Origin: Armatimonadota bacterium
GTDB taxonomy: Bacteria; Sysuimicrobiota; Sysuimicrobiia; Sysuimicrobiales; Sysuimicrobiaceae
NCBI GenBank assembly: GCA_025059775.1
Contig: JANXCW010000013.1
Coordinates: 1 to 59,943 of the forward strand
Reading direction: 5' to 3'
Length of the DNA stretch: 59,943 bases
Shown here: one piece after another, positions 1 through 8,948 of the stretch
Layout of the letters: each line of letters begins with the position of its first letter
Position numbering within the stretch: the stretch's first letter is position 1
The notes under the pieces: generated by a model
Told to the model about the DNA's origin: nothing
The model's database searches: none
What the model saw: the letters and a program-made list of their open reading frames with translations, nothing else
Program-made: the position numbers and the translations under genes

Positions 1-1006
1 AACTGAAGCTGGGCACTTTTAGAGGAAACGAGCTCTACGGTTCAGAGCCTACCTATGAGGGATTGAAACACAAGAGCAGCCAGTTCACATTGCACCCCCG
101 GTCAGCGTTCAGAGCCTACCTATGAGGGATTGAAACAAACAAAACTAGGGGGGCAACCGGGTGCCCCCCAGAAGTTCAGAGCCTACCTATGAGGGATTGA
201 AACAACTTCCGGGACTCTAGCTCCGAAGGAGTCCACCCAGGTTCAGAGCCTACCTATGAGGGATTGAAACGTGGTACAGACAAAGAAAGACCGCAGCCGG
301 CATGGGCGTTCAGAGCCTACCTATGAGGGATTGAAACTTGCTTGAATGTGTGCCCGTTGAACATATTCCCACCGGTTCAGAGCCTACCTATGAGGGATTG
401 AAACCCTACCCATACGGCACCCATGCCATACACCTGGCACCCAGTTCAGAGCCTACCTATGAGGGATTGAAACAAGGAGTCCACCCAAGTCCACCCAGAG
501 AAGAAGAAGAAGTTCAGAGCCTACCTATGAGGGATTGAAACACCAGAGGGGGCGTGGACCAGCTCCCACAGACCCCTGCGTTCAGAGCCTACCTATGAGG
601 GATTGAAACCCGGCTAGGGTCCCGGAAGTAGGTCAAAATCTGACAGGTTCAGAGCCTACCTATGAGGGATTGAAACGAGCTCGGACGAGGTCGGCGAGCC
701 CCTTCGAGGAGTCGTTCAGAGCCTACCTATGAGGGATTGAAACACCAGGTGGCGGTGGTGGAGTACGTGTACCCCGGACGTTCAGAGCCTACCTATGAGG
801 GATTGAAACGCAGCAGGGGTGGGAATGAACCGTCCTGCCACGGAGTTCAGAGCCTACCTATGAGGGATTGAAACGTCAGCTGGTGCACACGTGGGCTGCG
901 ATCGCAATCAGTTCAGAGCCTACCTATGAGGGATTGAAACGTATTTGAACGCGCTCGCCCGGTGGCTGTACAGTCGGTTCAGAGCCTACCTATGAGGGAT
1001 TGAAAG
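1..1006 (+). CRISPR. CRISPR array, distal end, 15 repeats visible
   Basis: Fifteen copies of a 30-bp repeat that begins GTTCAGAGCC and ends GGGATTGAAAC start at 40, 107, 174, 241, 308, 375, 444, 512, 580, 647, 714, 780, 845, 911 and 977. They are separated by unique spacers of 35-39 bp. The last copy (977-1006) ends in G instead of C, the usual degenerate terminal repeat. The 8-nt end ATTGAAAC matches the 5' handle of type I-B/III crRNAs, so transcription should run left to right with the leader before position 1. Bases 1-39 have the length of a spacer, so the array probably continues to the left. No cas gene is in the window. Bases 1007-1206 contain no gene I can support. Confidence 0.98.
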
Positions 1007-1206
1007 GGCTCGTGGTAGGGGGGCATCAAGGCAGGGCGCTGGAGTTCGGTGGGCTTGTCCGGGAATGCTAAGGAGAGGTGGGAGGAACGGAGCTGGACGC
1101 GGGATCCCGCAGCGGGGCTTGTAACCGCGGGACGGTGAGAGGGGATGCCAGTTGCCCCAGGCGTTCGAGAGGGGATGGCCCGCGGATCCTAGACCCGGAT
1201 TCCCAG

Positions 1207-2742
1207 CTACCGCCGCTCCATCCATGCCTCCGCGGGCTTCCAGAACGGCCAGGTGGCCCCCTGGAGGTGTCCGGTATCGTGGATCCCTCTCCGGATTACC
1301 ACCTGGGTTCCAGGGTGGGTGTAGACAGGGATCACCGTGTGGTCCTGGAGGAGCAACCGGTGGAGTTGCTGGAGCTTATGACGCTGTGGGGTGAGAGTCC
1401 CCGCGGACTCCTCCAGAAGCTTCTGGAGTGCTTCGGGGCGCTTCACGCTGGCCCATACCTCCGCCGCGGTATCCCCCAGGTAGAACGCCACGTAGTTGTT
1501 GAAGTTCGGGAAGTAGCCGAAGCGGTGCACCAGAAGCCCCCGCCACCCCTTCCTCTGATACTCCACGTAGCGGCCGATCTGTGGCAGCTCCAGCTCTGCC
1601 CGGATCCCCACCTGGGCTAGAGCCTGCTGCAGAGCCACCCCCACGTCCCGGTCCAGGTACCACGCAGGGATGAGCCGGGTGCTGAAGCCGTTGGGGTAGC
1701 CGGCTTGGGCCAGCAGCTCCTTTGCCCGTTGCGGGTTGTACGTGGGTCCCCGGTAGTCCTGGAGGACCGCGGGGCTACCCGGAACCGCGATCTGGTTCCA
1801 GGGTTCCGGTGCGCCCCCTTCCAGGGCCCGTGCCAAGGCCTCCCGGTTCAAGGCGTACCCCACGGCCTCCCGGGCACGCGGATCCGCAAAGGGGGAATCG
1901 GAGTTGGCGCTGTCGGGGATCAGCATGAGCACGGAGCGGGAGGGAAGTCCGGCGACGATCTCAAACCTGCCGGTCTGCCGCAGCTGGTCGAGGATCTGAC
2001 GATCCCGGATCCGGGCGATGTCCAACTGCCCCGCCAGCAGTGCCGCCTGTAGGACCAGGGGCTGCTCGGTGGGGAAGAACCGAAGCTCAATGCGGTCCAG
2101 ATACGGCTTAGGCTGATCCCAGTACTGGGCAAACCGGACGTAGTCCGCATGCGCGCTGGGGTCGTAGCGGACGAGCCGGAAAGGGCCCGTGCCCACCGGC
2201 TGCCACTGGGCCCGCTCCGGACCCAGTCGCCGGATGTTGGTGGGGGAGACGATGAAGGCCCCACTTCCCGAGAGGGCCAGGTAGATCCCGTTGTCCCACC
2301 GGGAAAGGTTTAGGCGCACAGTGTGGGAATCCAGGGCGTCTACGGATTCGATGTAGGTAGGTAAGCGGCGGGCCCGGAGGCCCTCCTCCAGGCTGAACTT
2401 GACCGCCGCCGCGTCCATGAGCGTCCCGTCGTGGAACCGCACTCCCCTCCGCAGCCGCAGGACCAGACTCTTCCGATCCGGGCTAAGCTCCCATCGCTCC
2501 GCCAGCCTGGGATGCACCCGGTTCCAGGCATCTACCCACACCAGCGTCTCGTAGATCGGAATAGAGGCGAGGACCCCGAAGACAGGCATGTTCCAGGGCG
2601 TGCCGATGGGGCCTCCGGGGGCGAGCTCCGCCACCCGGATCACTCCTCCCCGGGGTTTCTGCGCCACGGGGCCCGCAAAACCGGCTAGGCTCAGGGCCAG
2701 GACAAGGAGGACCCCCAGGAACCCTCTCGTGTACCGATCCAT
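1207..2742 (-). CDS. Peptide/nickel-type ABC transporter solute-binding protein (SBP_bac_5)
   Basis: Extracytoplasmic ligand-binding subunit of a dipeptide/oligopeptide/nickel-type ABC importer. The N-terminus (MDRYTRGFLGVLLVLALSLAG) is a signal peptide. It is followed by family signatures including LVWVDAWNRVHPRLAERWE, the region around FHDGTLMDAAAVKFSLEE and the late RAREAVGYALNREAL segment; about 511 residues is a normal length. I chose the ATG at 2742 because a G-rich ribosome-binding site (GGGGGGAG) precedes it; an upstream in-frame start would lack both this site and the signal peptide position. It is an orphan: no permease or ATPase gene is adjacent, and it reads away from the next gene. 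A good promoter lies directly upstream. Substrate cannot be told from sequence. Confidence 0.93.
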   Translation of the reverse strand: MDRYTRGFLGVLLVLALSLAGFAGPVAQKPRGGVIRVAELAPGGPIGTPWNMPVFGVLASIPIYETLVWVDAWNRVHPRLAERWELSPDRKSLVLRLRRGVRFHDGTLMDAAAVKFSLEEGLRARRLPTYIESVDALDSHTVRLNLSRWDNGIYLALSGSGAFIVSPTNIRRLGPERAQWQPVGTGPFRLVRYDPSAHADYVRFAQYWDQPKPYLDRIELRFFPTEQPLVLQAALLAGQLDIARIRDRQILDQLRQTGRFEIVAGLPSRSVLMLIPDSANSDSPFADPRAREAVGYALNREALARALEGGAPEPWNQIAVPGSPAVLQDYRGPTYNPQRAKELLAQAGYPNGFSTRLIPAWYLDRDVGVALQQALAQVGIRAELELPQIGRYVEYQRKGWRGLLVHRFGYFPNFNNYVAFYLGDTAAEVWASVKRPEALQKLLEESAGTLTPQRHKLQQLHRLLLQDHTVIPVYTHPGTQVVIRRGIHDTGHLQGATWPFWKPAEAWMERR

Positions 2743-2783
2743 GCCGCTCCCCCCCCCCACGCTGCATGATCGAAAGCAGCTCA

Positions 2784-2812
2784 AGTAAACTTGGCCGACG
2801 TCGTCCTGTCAA
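2784..2812 (-). promoter_or_regulatory. Sigma-70-type promoter for the solute-binding protein gene
   Basis: On the minus strand TTGACA (2807-2812) and TTTACT (2784-2789) are separated by 17 bp and lie about 40 bp upstream of the start at 2742. The -35 is a perfect consensus. Confidence 0.7.
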
Positions 2813-2914
2813 GGTATGCTCTCCACCTGTCGCCCTGTAAATCCCCAGAGGGCCCCAGGTGGACCACCCGGCCTCCGGGATGGATACCATGGAAAGAGGC
2901 TGAGGAATGGCGGG

Positions 2915-3772
2915 ATGCCGCTTGTAACTCTCCTCACGGACTTCGGGGACGACAGTCCCTATCCCGCGGAGGTGCGGGCGGTACTGTGTGCTCCCACCTT
3001 TGGCCCACCCATCCGGGTGGTGGATATCACGCACCGCATCCGCCGCCACGACGTGCGCCAGGGAGCCTACCTCCTCCGGGCCGCCTGTACAACCTTCCCG
3101 GAGGGCACCGTGCACGTGGCGGTGGTGGATCCGGGGGTGGGGACCGGACGCCGGGCCCTCGCCATCCGGTCTGGGGGAATGGTGTTTGTGGGACCGGATA
3201 ACGGCCTGCTGTTGCCCGCGGCCCGGGCCGTGGGATCACCGGAGATCCGGCAGCTTCTGCACCCAGACCTCCGTCGGCTGCACGTTTCCCCCACCTTCCA
3301 CGGCCGGGATCTGTTCGCACCCGCGGCCCGATGGCTGGCCCTGGGGTTTCCGTTTGAGGCGGTGGGCCCCAGGGTGGAAGACCCCGTCGAACTTCCCCTG
3401 GGCCCCCCAGACCGGGGGGAAGGGGTTCTCCGGGGGGAGGTGCTTGTCTCAGACCCGTTCGGCAACCTCGCCACAAACCTGCCCGGCACCTGGTTGGTGG
3501 ACCTTCCGGAAAGGGTAGAGGTGGTGGTGGCCGGCCGGAGGTCTCCGGCGAGGCAGGTGCGGACGTACGGGGAGGCGGAGCGGGGGGAGCTGGTGGTGCT
3601 CGTGGGGAGCGACGGGTTCGTAGAACTCGCGGTGCGGGAGGGAAGCGCCCTGGAACAGTTGGGAGCGCAACCGGGAGATCCCGTGGTCCTTCGCCCGGCG
3701 GAGGATCATCCACGAGATCGTGACGATGGAGTGCTTTCGGGGAAGCAGGGACACGGGAGGGAGGAAGGCTGA
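2915..3772 (+). CDS. SAM hydroxide adenosyltransferase (DUF62 / SAM hydrolase family)
   Basis: Member of the SAM-dependent chlorinase/fluorinase fold family. Its non-halogenating members hydrolyse S-adenosylmethionine to adenosine and methionine. The N-terminus MPLVTLLTDFGDDSPY carries the family TDFG motif. It is followed by VVDITHRI, the VHVAVVDPGVGTGRRALA segment, the FVGPDNGLL motif and FHGRDLFAPAA. A C-terminal domain contains the VSDPFGNLATNL motif. The ATG at 2915 is used because homologues start with this strand; the longer open frame upstream is low-complexity. About 285 residues fits the family. The stop is followed at once by the start of the S41 protease gene, so the two are probably co-transcribed. 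Confidence 0.9.
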   Translation: MPLVTLLTDFGDDSPYPAEVRAVLCAPTFGPPIRVVDITHRIRRHDVRQGAYLLRAACTTFPEGTVHVAVVDPGVGTGRRALAIRSGGMVFVGPDNGLLLPAARAVGSPEIRQLLHPDLRRLHVSPTFHGRDLFAPAARWLALGFPFEAVGPRVEDPVELPLGPPDRGEGVLRGEVLVSDPFGNLATNLPGTWLVDLPERVEVVVAGRRSPARQVRTYGEAERGELVVLVGSDGFVELAVREGSALEQLGAQPGDPVVLRPAEDHPRDRDDGVLSGKQGHGREEG

Positions 3773-3773
3773 G

Positions 3774-5117
3774 ATGCGAGGCTGGGGGATGCGGGTCAGA
3801 TGGATGGGGCTGGGGCTTGCGGTGATGGTGGTCCTGGCATGGGCTTCGGCCCACACGCCGGCCCGGGCCGCGGATGCCTCACTGGTTTTCGCCACGCTCA
3901 ACGCGCTGGTGCAGCGCCATGTGGGCGAACCCGATCCCGTACAGTTGCTGCGCGCGGCCCTGGAGGGAGTACGGGAGGCCCTGCGGAAGGCCGGAATCTC
4001 CGCGGAGATTCCGGACCTCAGGGCCACGGACTTCCTTCTGGCCCGGCAGGAGTTCCAGCAGCGGTTCGACGAGGCCGCGGCCCGGGCCAGCGGCCGGATT
4101 TCGGAGGAGGAGCTGCAGTACGCCGCGGCCCGGGCCATGGCCTCCAGCCTCGGCGACTCCCATACGGGCTTCCTCGCTCCGCACGAAATGGAGGAGCGCA
4201 GACGCCAGCAGCTGAACGAGGCGGGGTACACGGGCATCGGGATCCTCCTTCTCTCGAAATCCGGGCGGTTCTACATCCGGCGGGTCTTCCCGGGGAGTCC
4301 CGCGGAGCGCGCAGGGCTCCGGGAGTTCGACCGCATTCTGGCCATTGACGGGCAGTCCACGGAGGGGATGACAACCGAGGACGTCTCGGGGCGCATCCGA
4401 GGCCCCGGAGGCACGATGGTAACCCTCACCGTGCAGCGTCCCGGGCATCCCACGCACCTCACCCTCCCCGTGGTGCGGGCCCCCATTGTGGTGCCCACGG
4501 TGGAGACCCGGGTGCTTCCAGGGCAGGTGGGCTACCTCCGGTTCAGCCAGTTCACACAGGGAAGCAGCTTCCAGCTGCGGCAGGCGCTCCAGGAACTCCT
4601 GCGGGAAGGGATCCGGGGCCTGGCGCTGGATCTCCGCGGTAATCCAGGGGGGTTTGTGGCGGAGCTCAACCGGGTGGCGGACTACCTGTTGGGGCCGGGG
4701 CTTCCCCTCTACACCACGGAGTCCCGGGCGGAGGGTCGCACTACCCAGTTTACCCGCGGGCCTCGGGTTCTTCCCGCGGACCTGCCGCTCGTGGTACTGG
4801 TGGACGAGGATACGGCCTCCGCCGCGGAGCTGCTGAGCGCGGCCATCCAAGAGCACGGACGAGGGCTTCTCGTGGGCACCCGCACCTCCGGAGCGGTGCT
4901 CATCAGCATCACGGTACCCCTCCCAGGGGGCGCGGGAGTCACGGTGGCCATCGCGCGGCTGTACACCCCCCGCGGGGTCGTCCTGGAGAAGAATGGGCTG
5001 CAGCCAGACGTAGCCGTGGACCTCACCTTGGAGGACCTAGACCGCGGGGTGGATGCGCAGCTCGTGCGTGCCCAACTGGAGCTGCTCCGGCGGCTCGCTA
5101 CGGGCCCTGTGCAGTAG
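3774..5117 (+). CDS. Secreted S41-family (C-terminal processing) protease with PDZ domain, atypical active site
   Basis: Exported protease-like protein. A signal peptide (MGLGLAVMVVLAWASAHTPARA) is followed by a helical N-terminal region, a PDZ domain (GYTGIGILLLSKSGRFYIRR to about residue 200) and a tail-specific protease domain. The ATG at 3774 follows a strong GGAGGAAGG site. The putative nucleophile is Ser349 in DEDTASAAE. In CtpA/Prc enzymes the catalytic Lys lies 25 residues after the Ser and a Gln four residues further on. Here those positions are Ala374 (TSGAVLIS) and Ser378. The protein is therefore either a variant class that uses other residues or catalytically inactive. About 447 residues, normal for the family. 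Confidence 0.88.
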   Translation: MRGWGMRVRWMGLGLAVMVVLAWASAHTPARAADASLVFATLNALVQRHVGEPDPVQLLRAALEGVREALRKAGISAEIPDLRATDFLLARQEFQQRFDEAAARASGRISEEELQYAAARAMASSLGDSHTGFLAPHEMEERRRQQLNEAGYTGIGILLLSKSGRFYIRRVFPGSPAERAGLREFDRILAIDGQSTEGMTTEDVSGRIRGPGGTMVTLTVQRPGHPTHLTLPVVRAPIVVPTVETRVLPGQVGYLRFSQFTQGSSFQLRQALQELLREGIRGLALDLRGNPGGFVAELNRVADYLLGPGLPLYTTESRAEGRTTQFTRGPRVLPADLPLVVLVDEDTASAAELLSAAIQEHGRGLLVGTRTSGAVLISITVPLPGGAGVTVAIARLYTPRGVVLEKNGLQPDVAVDLTLEDLDRGVDAQLVRAQLELLRRLATGPVQ

Positions 5118-5127
5118 GTCGAGACCC

Positions 5128-5766
5128 GTGGACCGGTTCGAGCTGGAGGTCCGGTTCCCGGTTCCGGATCCCCGTCCGTTCGCCCGGCGGGCCGGGCGGC
5201 TGGGCGCGGTGGTGGCCGGCCGCTACGCCTTCACCGATCAGATCTACCGCCCCCGGATCGGCCCGTGGGATCTGTCGACCCACACCCTGCGGTTGCGGGC
5301 GCACCACAGGCCTGAAGTGGCGTGGGAGGTGCTGTTCAGCCGCGTGGAGGTGGTGTACAGGGGTATCTTCGGGCTCAAACGCTCGGTGTTTCCAGGGGGC
5401 AAGGTGCGCCTGTATGCGGGGGGCCGGGAGGCGTGTGAGCAGCTACTGGAGGGACTGGGGTTCGTGCCGTGGTTCCCGGTGGTGAAAACCCAGGGCACCA
5501 GGTGGGCCCTGGCAGGCGCCACGACGCTAGCCCTGGAGCATGTGGAGGGCCTGGGGTGGATGGGTGAGCTGGAGGTGGAAGGCACGGTGGACGAGGCCAT
5601 CGGGCGGATGTATGGAATTCTGGATCAACTGGAGATCTCCCGGGAATCCGTCACGCCGCTTCCCCTGCCGGTCCTCGTGGCCCGGACGCGGGGATTGCTT
5701 CCGCCCTACGAGGAATCCAGTCCCCTGCTGTCGAATCCCCCCTCAAACTCCGGAGGTGGGCCATGA
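5128..5766 (+). CDS. CYTH-domain protein (class IV adenylate cyclase / triphosphatase-like)
   Basis: The N-terminus reads [13 protein letters not shown], close to the ExExK signature of the CYTH superfamily but with Arg in place of the Lys. Further matches are the [11 protein letters not shown] segment, the paired-acid/basic strand pattern around VAWEVLFSR and the late GELEVEG strand. CYTH proteins bind triphosphate substrates; members act as CyaB-type adenylate cyclases or thiamine/tri-polyphosphatases, and I cannot choose between them. A GTG start at 5128 is inferred because it directly precedes the conserved N-terminal strand. The C-terminus overlaps the next gene by ATGA, indicating translational coupling to trpB2. 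About 212 residues. Confidence 0.75.
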   Translation: MDRFELEVRFPVPDPRPFARRAGRLGAVVAGRYAFTDQIYRPRIGPWDLSTHTLRLRAHHRPEVAWEVLFSRVEVVYRGIFGLKRSVFPGGKVRLYAGGREACEQLLEGLGFVPWFPVVKTQGTRWALAGATTLALEHVEGLGWMGELEVEGTVDEAIGRMYGILDQLEISRESVTPLPLPVLVARTRGLLPPYEESSPLLSNPPSNSGGGP

Positions 5767-7124
5767 AGGACGCGACGCGGGTGGTACTTCCGCCGAGTGA
5801 GATCCCGCAGGCGTGGTACAACATCATCCCGGATCTCCCCGAGCCTCCTCCACCCGTGCTGCACCCCGCCACCAAGCAGCCCGTGGGCCCCGCGGACCTG
5901 GAGCCTATCTTCCCCCAGGATATCATCCTCCAGGAGGTGAGCACGGAGCGGTGGGTGGAGATCCCGCAGCCCGTGCGGGAGATCTACGCCCTGTACCGAC
6001 CCACCCCGCTCTATCGGGCCCGCCGGCTGGAGCAGGCGCTGAGGACGCCGGCCCGCATCTACTACAAGTACGAGGGCGTGAGCCCGCCGGGGAGCCACAA
6101 GCCCAACACCGCCATCGCCCAGGCTTACTACGCGAAGCAAAGCGGTGTACGTCGCCTCACTACGGAGACGGGCGCGGGGCAGTGGGGCTCGGCCCTGGCG
6201 TGGGCGTGCCGGATGTTCGATCTCGAGTGCACGGTGTACATGGTGCGGGTGAGCTACGAGCAGAAGCCGTACCGTCGGGTGCTCATGGAGACCTGGGGTG
6301 CGGAGGTGCTCCCCAGCCCCAGCCGCCGAACCCAAGCGGGCCGGGCGATCCTGGAGCGGGACCCGAATTCCCCCGGCAGCCTCGGCATCGCCATCAGCGA
6401 GGCGGTGGAGGACGCGGCTACGCACGACGATGCAAAGTACTCCCTGGGAAGCGTGCTGAACCACGTGCTCATGCACCAGACGGTAATCGGGCTGGAGGCG
6501 AAGCGGCAGCTGGAGTTCCTGGATGAGTACCCGGACGTGGTGGTGGGATGCATCGGGGGCGGGAGCAACTTCGCGGGGCTGTCGTTCCCTTTTATGGCGG
6601 ACAAGCTGCGGGGCCGGGAGGTGCGCATCGTGGCGGTGGAGCCCACCGCCTGCCCCACCCTGACCAAGGGGAGGTACCTCTATGACTTTGGGGACACGGC
6701 CCGCACCACGCCGCTGTTGAAGATGTACACCCTGGGGCACACCTTCATCCCCGCGCCTATCCACGCGGGCGGGCTTCGGTACCATGGAGACGCGCCGCTC
6801 GTTTGCCTGCTGTACGACCGGGGCTTCATCGAGGCGTACGCCTACCCGCAGAATCCGGTGTTCGAGGCCGCGGTGCTGTTCGCGCGGACCGAGGGGATCG
6901 TTCCGGGACCGGAACCCGCGCACGCCGTCCGGCACGTCATCGAGGAGGCCATCCGGTGCCGGGAGGCGGGGGAGTCCAAGGTGATCCTCTTCAACCTCAG
7001 CGGCCACGGACACTTCGACCTCGCGGCGTACGAGCAGTACCTGGCGGGCAAGCTCCCGGACTTCGAGTATCCGGAGGAGGAGGTCCAGCGGGCCATCGCG
7101 GAGCTCGCCCCGCTCCAGCCGTAG
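5763..7124 (+). CDS. trpB2: Tryptophan synthase beta chain, TrpB2 type
   Basis: PLP enzyme of the TrpB2 branch (TIGR01415 type), which condenses indole with serine to give tryptophan. It resembles archaeal and thermophile enzymes that often occur without a dedicated TrpA. Evidence: the N-terminal [17 protein letters not shown] block typical of TrpB2; PLP lysine K113 in the PPGSHKPNT motif; the [10 protein letters not shown] substrate loop; and the phosphate-binding CIGGGSNF motif. Length 453 residues fits. The start ATG overlaps the CYTH gene stop (ATGA) and has a GGAGGTG site. No trpA or other trp gene is nearby, so a role in indole salvage or as a second synthase is possible. Confidence 0.95.
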   Translation: MKDATRVVLPPSEIPQAWYNIIPDLPEPPPPVLHPATKQPVGPADLEPIFPQDIILQEVSTERWVEIPQPVREIYALYRPTPLYRARRLEQALRTPARIYYKYEGVSPPGSHKPNTAIAQAYYAKQSGVRRLTTETGAGQWGSALAWACRMFDLECTVYMVRVSYEQKPYRRVLMETWGAEVLPSPSRRTQAGRAILERDPNSPGSLGIAISEAVEDAATHDDAKYSLGSVLNHVLMHQTVIGLEAKRQLEFLDEYPDVVVGCIGGGSNFAGLSFPFMADKLRGREVRIVAVEPTACPTLTKGRYLYDFGDTARTTPLLKMYTLGHTFIPAPIHAGGLRYHGDAPLVCLLYDRGFIEAYAYPQNPVFEAAVLFARTEGIVPGPEPAHAVRHVIEEAIRCREAGESKVILFNLSGHGHFDLAAYEQYLAGKLPDFEYPEEEVQRAIAELAPLQP

Positions 7125-7176
7125 CAACGCCCTCGTCCCACCGCAGCCCGTGCTATTGTTGCGGTGAGGGGGAGCC

Positions 7177-7845
7177 GTGACCACGCACGACATCGCGAAG
7201 ACCGAGCGGATGGAGATGTACCTGAAGGCGGTGTTCTCCATCCAGCAGACCGCTCCGCCCGCAACGGTCTCCAAGGTGGCGGAGTTCATGGGGGTCTCGG
7301 TGCCCTCCGCCAGCGAGATGCTCAAGCGGCTGGAGCAACAGGGGTACGTGCGGGGTACGGAGGACGGGGTCGTGCTCACCCCGGAGGGGCGGGAGGTAGC
7401 GGTCCGGGTGGTGCGGCGTCTGCGGCTCGCGGAGCGGCTGCTTACGGACATCCTGGGCCTGGAACTCCCCCGGGTCTACGAGGAGGCCTGCAAGATGGAG
7501 CACGTCATCAGCCCCGAGGTGGAAGCCCGACTGGAACAGGTGCTTCGCCACCCCACCCACTGCCCTCACGGCCAGCCCATCCCCCAGCCCGACGGCACCC
7601 TAGAGGAGATGCCGACCACCACCCTCGGGGACCTGCGCCCCGGGGACCGGGCCGAGGTGGCGGCGATTCCGGAGGAGGACGCGCAGCTGGTGGGATACCT
7701 GGCCTCCCTGGAACTGGTGCCCGGGAAGCAGATCCTCGTGAATGAGATCGCCCCCTACAGCGGCCCCATCTTCTTCGAGGTAAATGGGGTCCGGAGGGCC
7801 ATCGGTCCCCTAGCCGCCTCCAGGGTCCGGGTGCGCCCGCTCTGA
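7177..7845 (+). CDS. DtxR/IdeR-family iron-dependent transcriptional repressor
   Basis: An N-terminal winged helix (about residues 9-70, with VSVPSASEMLKRLEQQGYV as recognition region) is followed by a metal-binding/dimerisation domain and a C-terminal FeoA/SH3-like domain (about 145-222). Metal ligands match the iron-type DtxR/IdeR set: Met14, Cys105, Glu108 and His109 (ACKMEHV). MntR would have Glu in place of the Cys. The ancillary-site His of DtxR appears to be Leu. Start is GTG with a GGGGGAG site. It lies directly upstream of the iron importer genes, whose two promoters carry DtxR-like palindromes, so it probably represses them when Fe(II) is plentiful. Confidence 0.92.
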   Translation: MTTHDIAKTERMEMYLKAVFSIQQTAPPATVSKVAEFMGVSVPSASEMLKRLEQQGYVRGTEDGVVLTPEGREVAVRVVRRLRLAERLLTDILGLELPRVYEEACKMEHVISPEVEARLEQVLRHPTHCPHGQPIPQPDGTLEEMPTTTLGDLRPGDRAEVAAIPEEDAQLVGYLASLELVPGKQILVNEIAPYSGPIFFEVNGVRRAIGPLAASRVRVRPL

Positions 7846-7875
7846 GTTCTGATCCCCAATAGGCTCCCAAAAGGA

Positions 7876-7906
7876 TTGACAATCTATATAAGTAAGGCTA
7901 GCCTAA
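7876..7906 (+). promoter_or_regulatory. Promoter with overlapping DtxR/IdeR-type operator, upstream of iron-binding protein gene
   Basis: TTGACA (7876-7881), a 17-bp spacer and TAGCCT (7899-7904) form a promoter. The -10 lies inside the palindrome TAAGGCTAGCCTAA (7893-7906), a close match to the DtxR/IdeR box (TTAGGNTANCCTAA). Repressor bound here would block RNA polymerase. Confidence 0.8.
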
Positions 7907-7952
7907 AAATGTTCCTGAGTGAATTGCTCAACTTTCTCTGCGGAGGTGTACC

Positions 7953-8942
7953 GTGCGGCGGGCAGTTCTCGTGGCGTTTGCCGTCCTCCTCCTCGGGGCA
8001 GGGGGTTGGGGGCAGCCCCCGACCCTCACGGTGTACACGGGGAGGGGGCAGGCGTTCGTGGAACCTGCAGTCCGGGAGTTCGAGGGGGACACCGGTATCC
8101 GGGTGCAGGTCCGGTTTGGCCGGGACGCGGAGCTGCTGGCAGCCCTTCAAGAGGAGGGTGCCCGGAGCCCCGCGGATATCTACTGGGCGAATACGTCTGG
8201 GGCTCTAGGAGCCGCGGTCCAGGCGGGGCTGCTGGCTCCCCTGCCCGAGGCCTTGAGCCGTAGACCCGTGGCGTTCGTTCCCCGGCACCGTCGTTGGGTC
8301 CCCCTCACGGTGCGGCTCCGGGTCTTAGCCTACAGCCCGGCCCGGGTGAAGCCGGAGGATCTTCCCGCAAGCGTGATGCAGCTCCCGCACAATCCCCGGT
8401 GGCGGGACCGGATCGGCTGGACCCCTCCCTACTCCAGTTTCCAGGACTTCATCACCGCCATGCGGGTGGTGCATGGGGAAGCGCGGACCCGGGCGTGGCT
8501 GGAGGCCGTGAAGGCCCTGGAGCCGAGAGCGTACACCTCTAACCCGCCCATGATCGAGGCCATCCGGGCTGGGGAGATCGACCTGGCCCTCACCAACCAC
8601 TACTACGTGGCGCGCTTCGTGCGCCTGGGGTATCCGGTGGCCACGCATCACTTCGCGTCTGGGGATGTGGGGAGTCTCGCGCTCGTAACCGGGGCTGGGG
8701 TCCTGCGGACCAGCCGGAACCCCGCGGCCGCCGTGCGGTTTCTCGAGTACCTCCTCGGGCAGAAGATCCAGCAGTTCTGGGCCAGCGAGCACCTGGAGTA
8801 CCCCGTGGTGCGCGGCGTCATCCTCTCACCCGCACTTCTGCCCTTTGACCAGGCCATCCGCCGCAGTCCCCGCCTGGACTTCGAGGCCCTGCGGGACCTG
8901 GAAGGGACCCTGCGGTTGCTGCGGGAAGCGGGAGTGCTGTAG
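7953..8942 (+). CDS. Iron(III) ABC transporter substrate-binding protein (FutA/SfuA type)
   Basis: Secreted ferric-iron-binding subunit. It has a signal peptide (MRRAVLVAFAVLLLGAGGWG) followed by the family start PTLTVYTGRGQAFVEPAV, the ADIYWANTSGAL block, the RIGWTPPYSSFQDFI segment and the Tyr-containing LTNHYYVARF motif near the iron site. GTG start at 7953 with a CGGAGGTG ribosome-binding site. About 329 residues, normal for the family. First gene after the DtxR-type operator; the permease follows six bases later. Ligand specificity for iron rests on family resemblance and the operator. Confidence 0.92.
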   Translation: MRRAVLVAFAVLLLGAGGWGQPPTLTVYTGRGQAFVEPAVREFEGDTGIRVQVRFGRDAELLAALQEEGARSPADIYWANTSGALGAAVQAGLLAPLPEALSRRPVAFVPRHRRWVPLTVRLRVLAYSPARVKPEDLPASVMQLPHNPRWRDRIGWTPPYSSFQDFITAMRVVHGEARTRAWLEAVKALEPRAYTSNPPMIEAIRAGEIDLALTNHYYVARFVRLGYPVATHHFASGDVGSLALVTGAGVLRTSRNPAAAVRFLEYLLGQKIQQFWASEHLEYPVVRGVILSPALLPFDQAIRRSPRLDFEALRDLEGTLRLLREAGVL

Positions 8943-8948
8943 GCGCGG

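Noticed and set aside
338-538. 66-codon open frame starting in the CRISPR array
   Set aside because: It consists of repeat and spacer sequence translated through; no gene is expected inside an array.
5706-7451. 581-codon minus-strand open frame opposite trpB2 and the DtxR gene
   Set aside because: It is the antisense of two clearly recognisable genes; the product is Arg/Pro/His-rich with no family features, as usual for GC-rich antisense frames.
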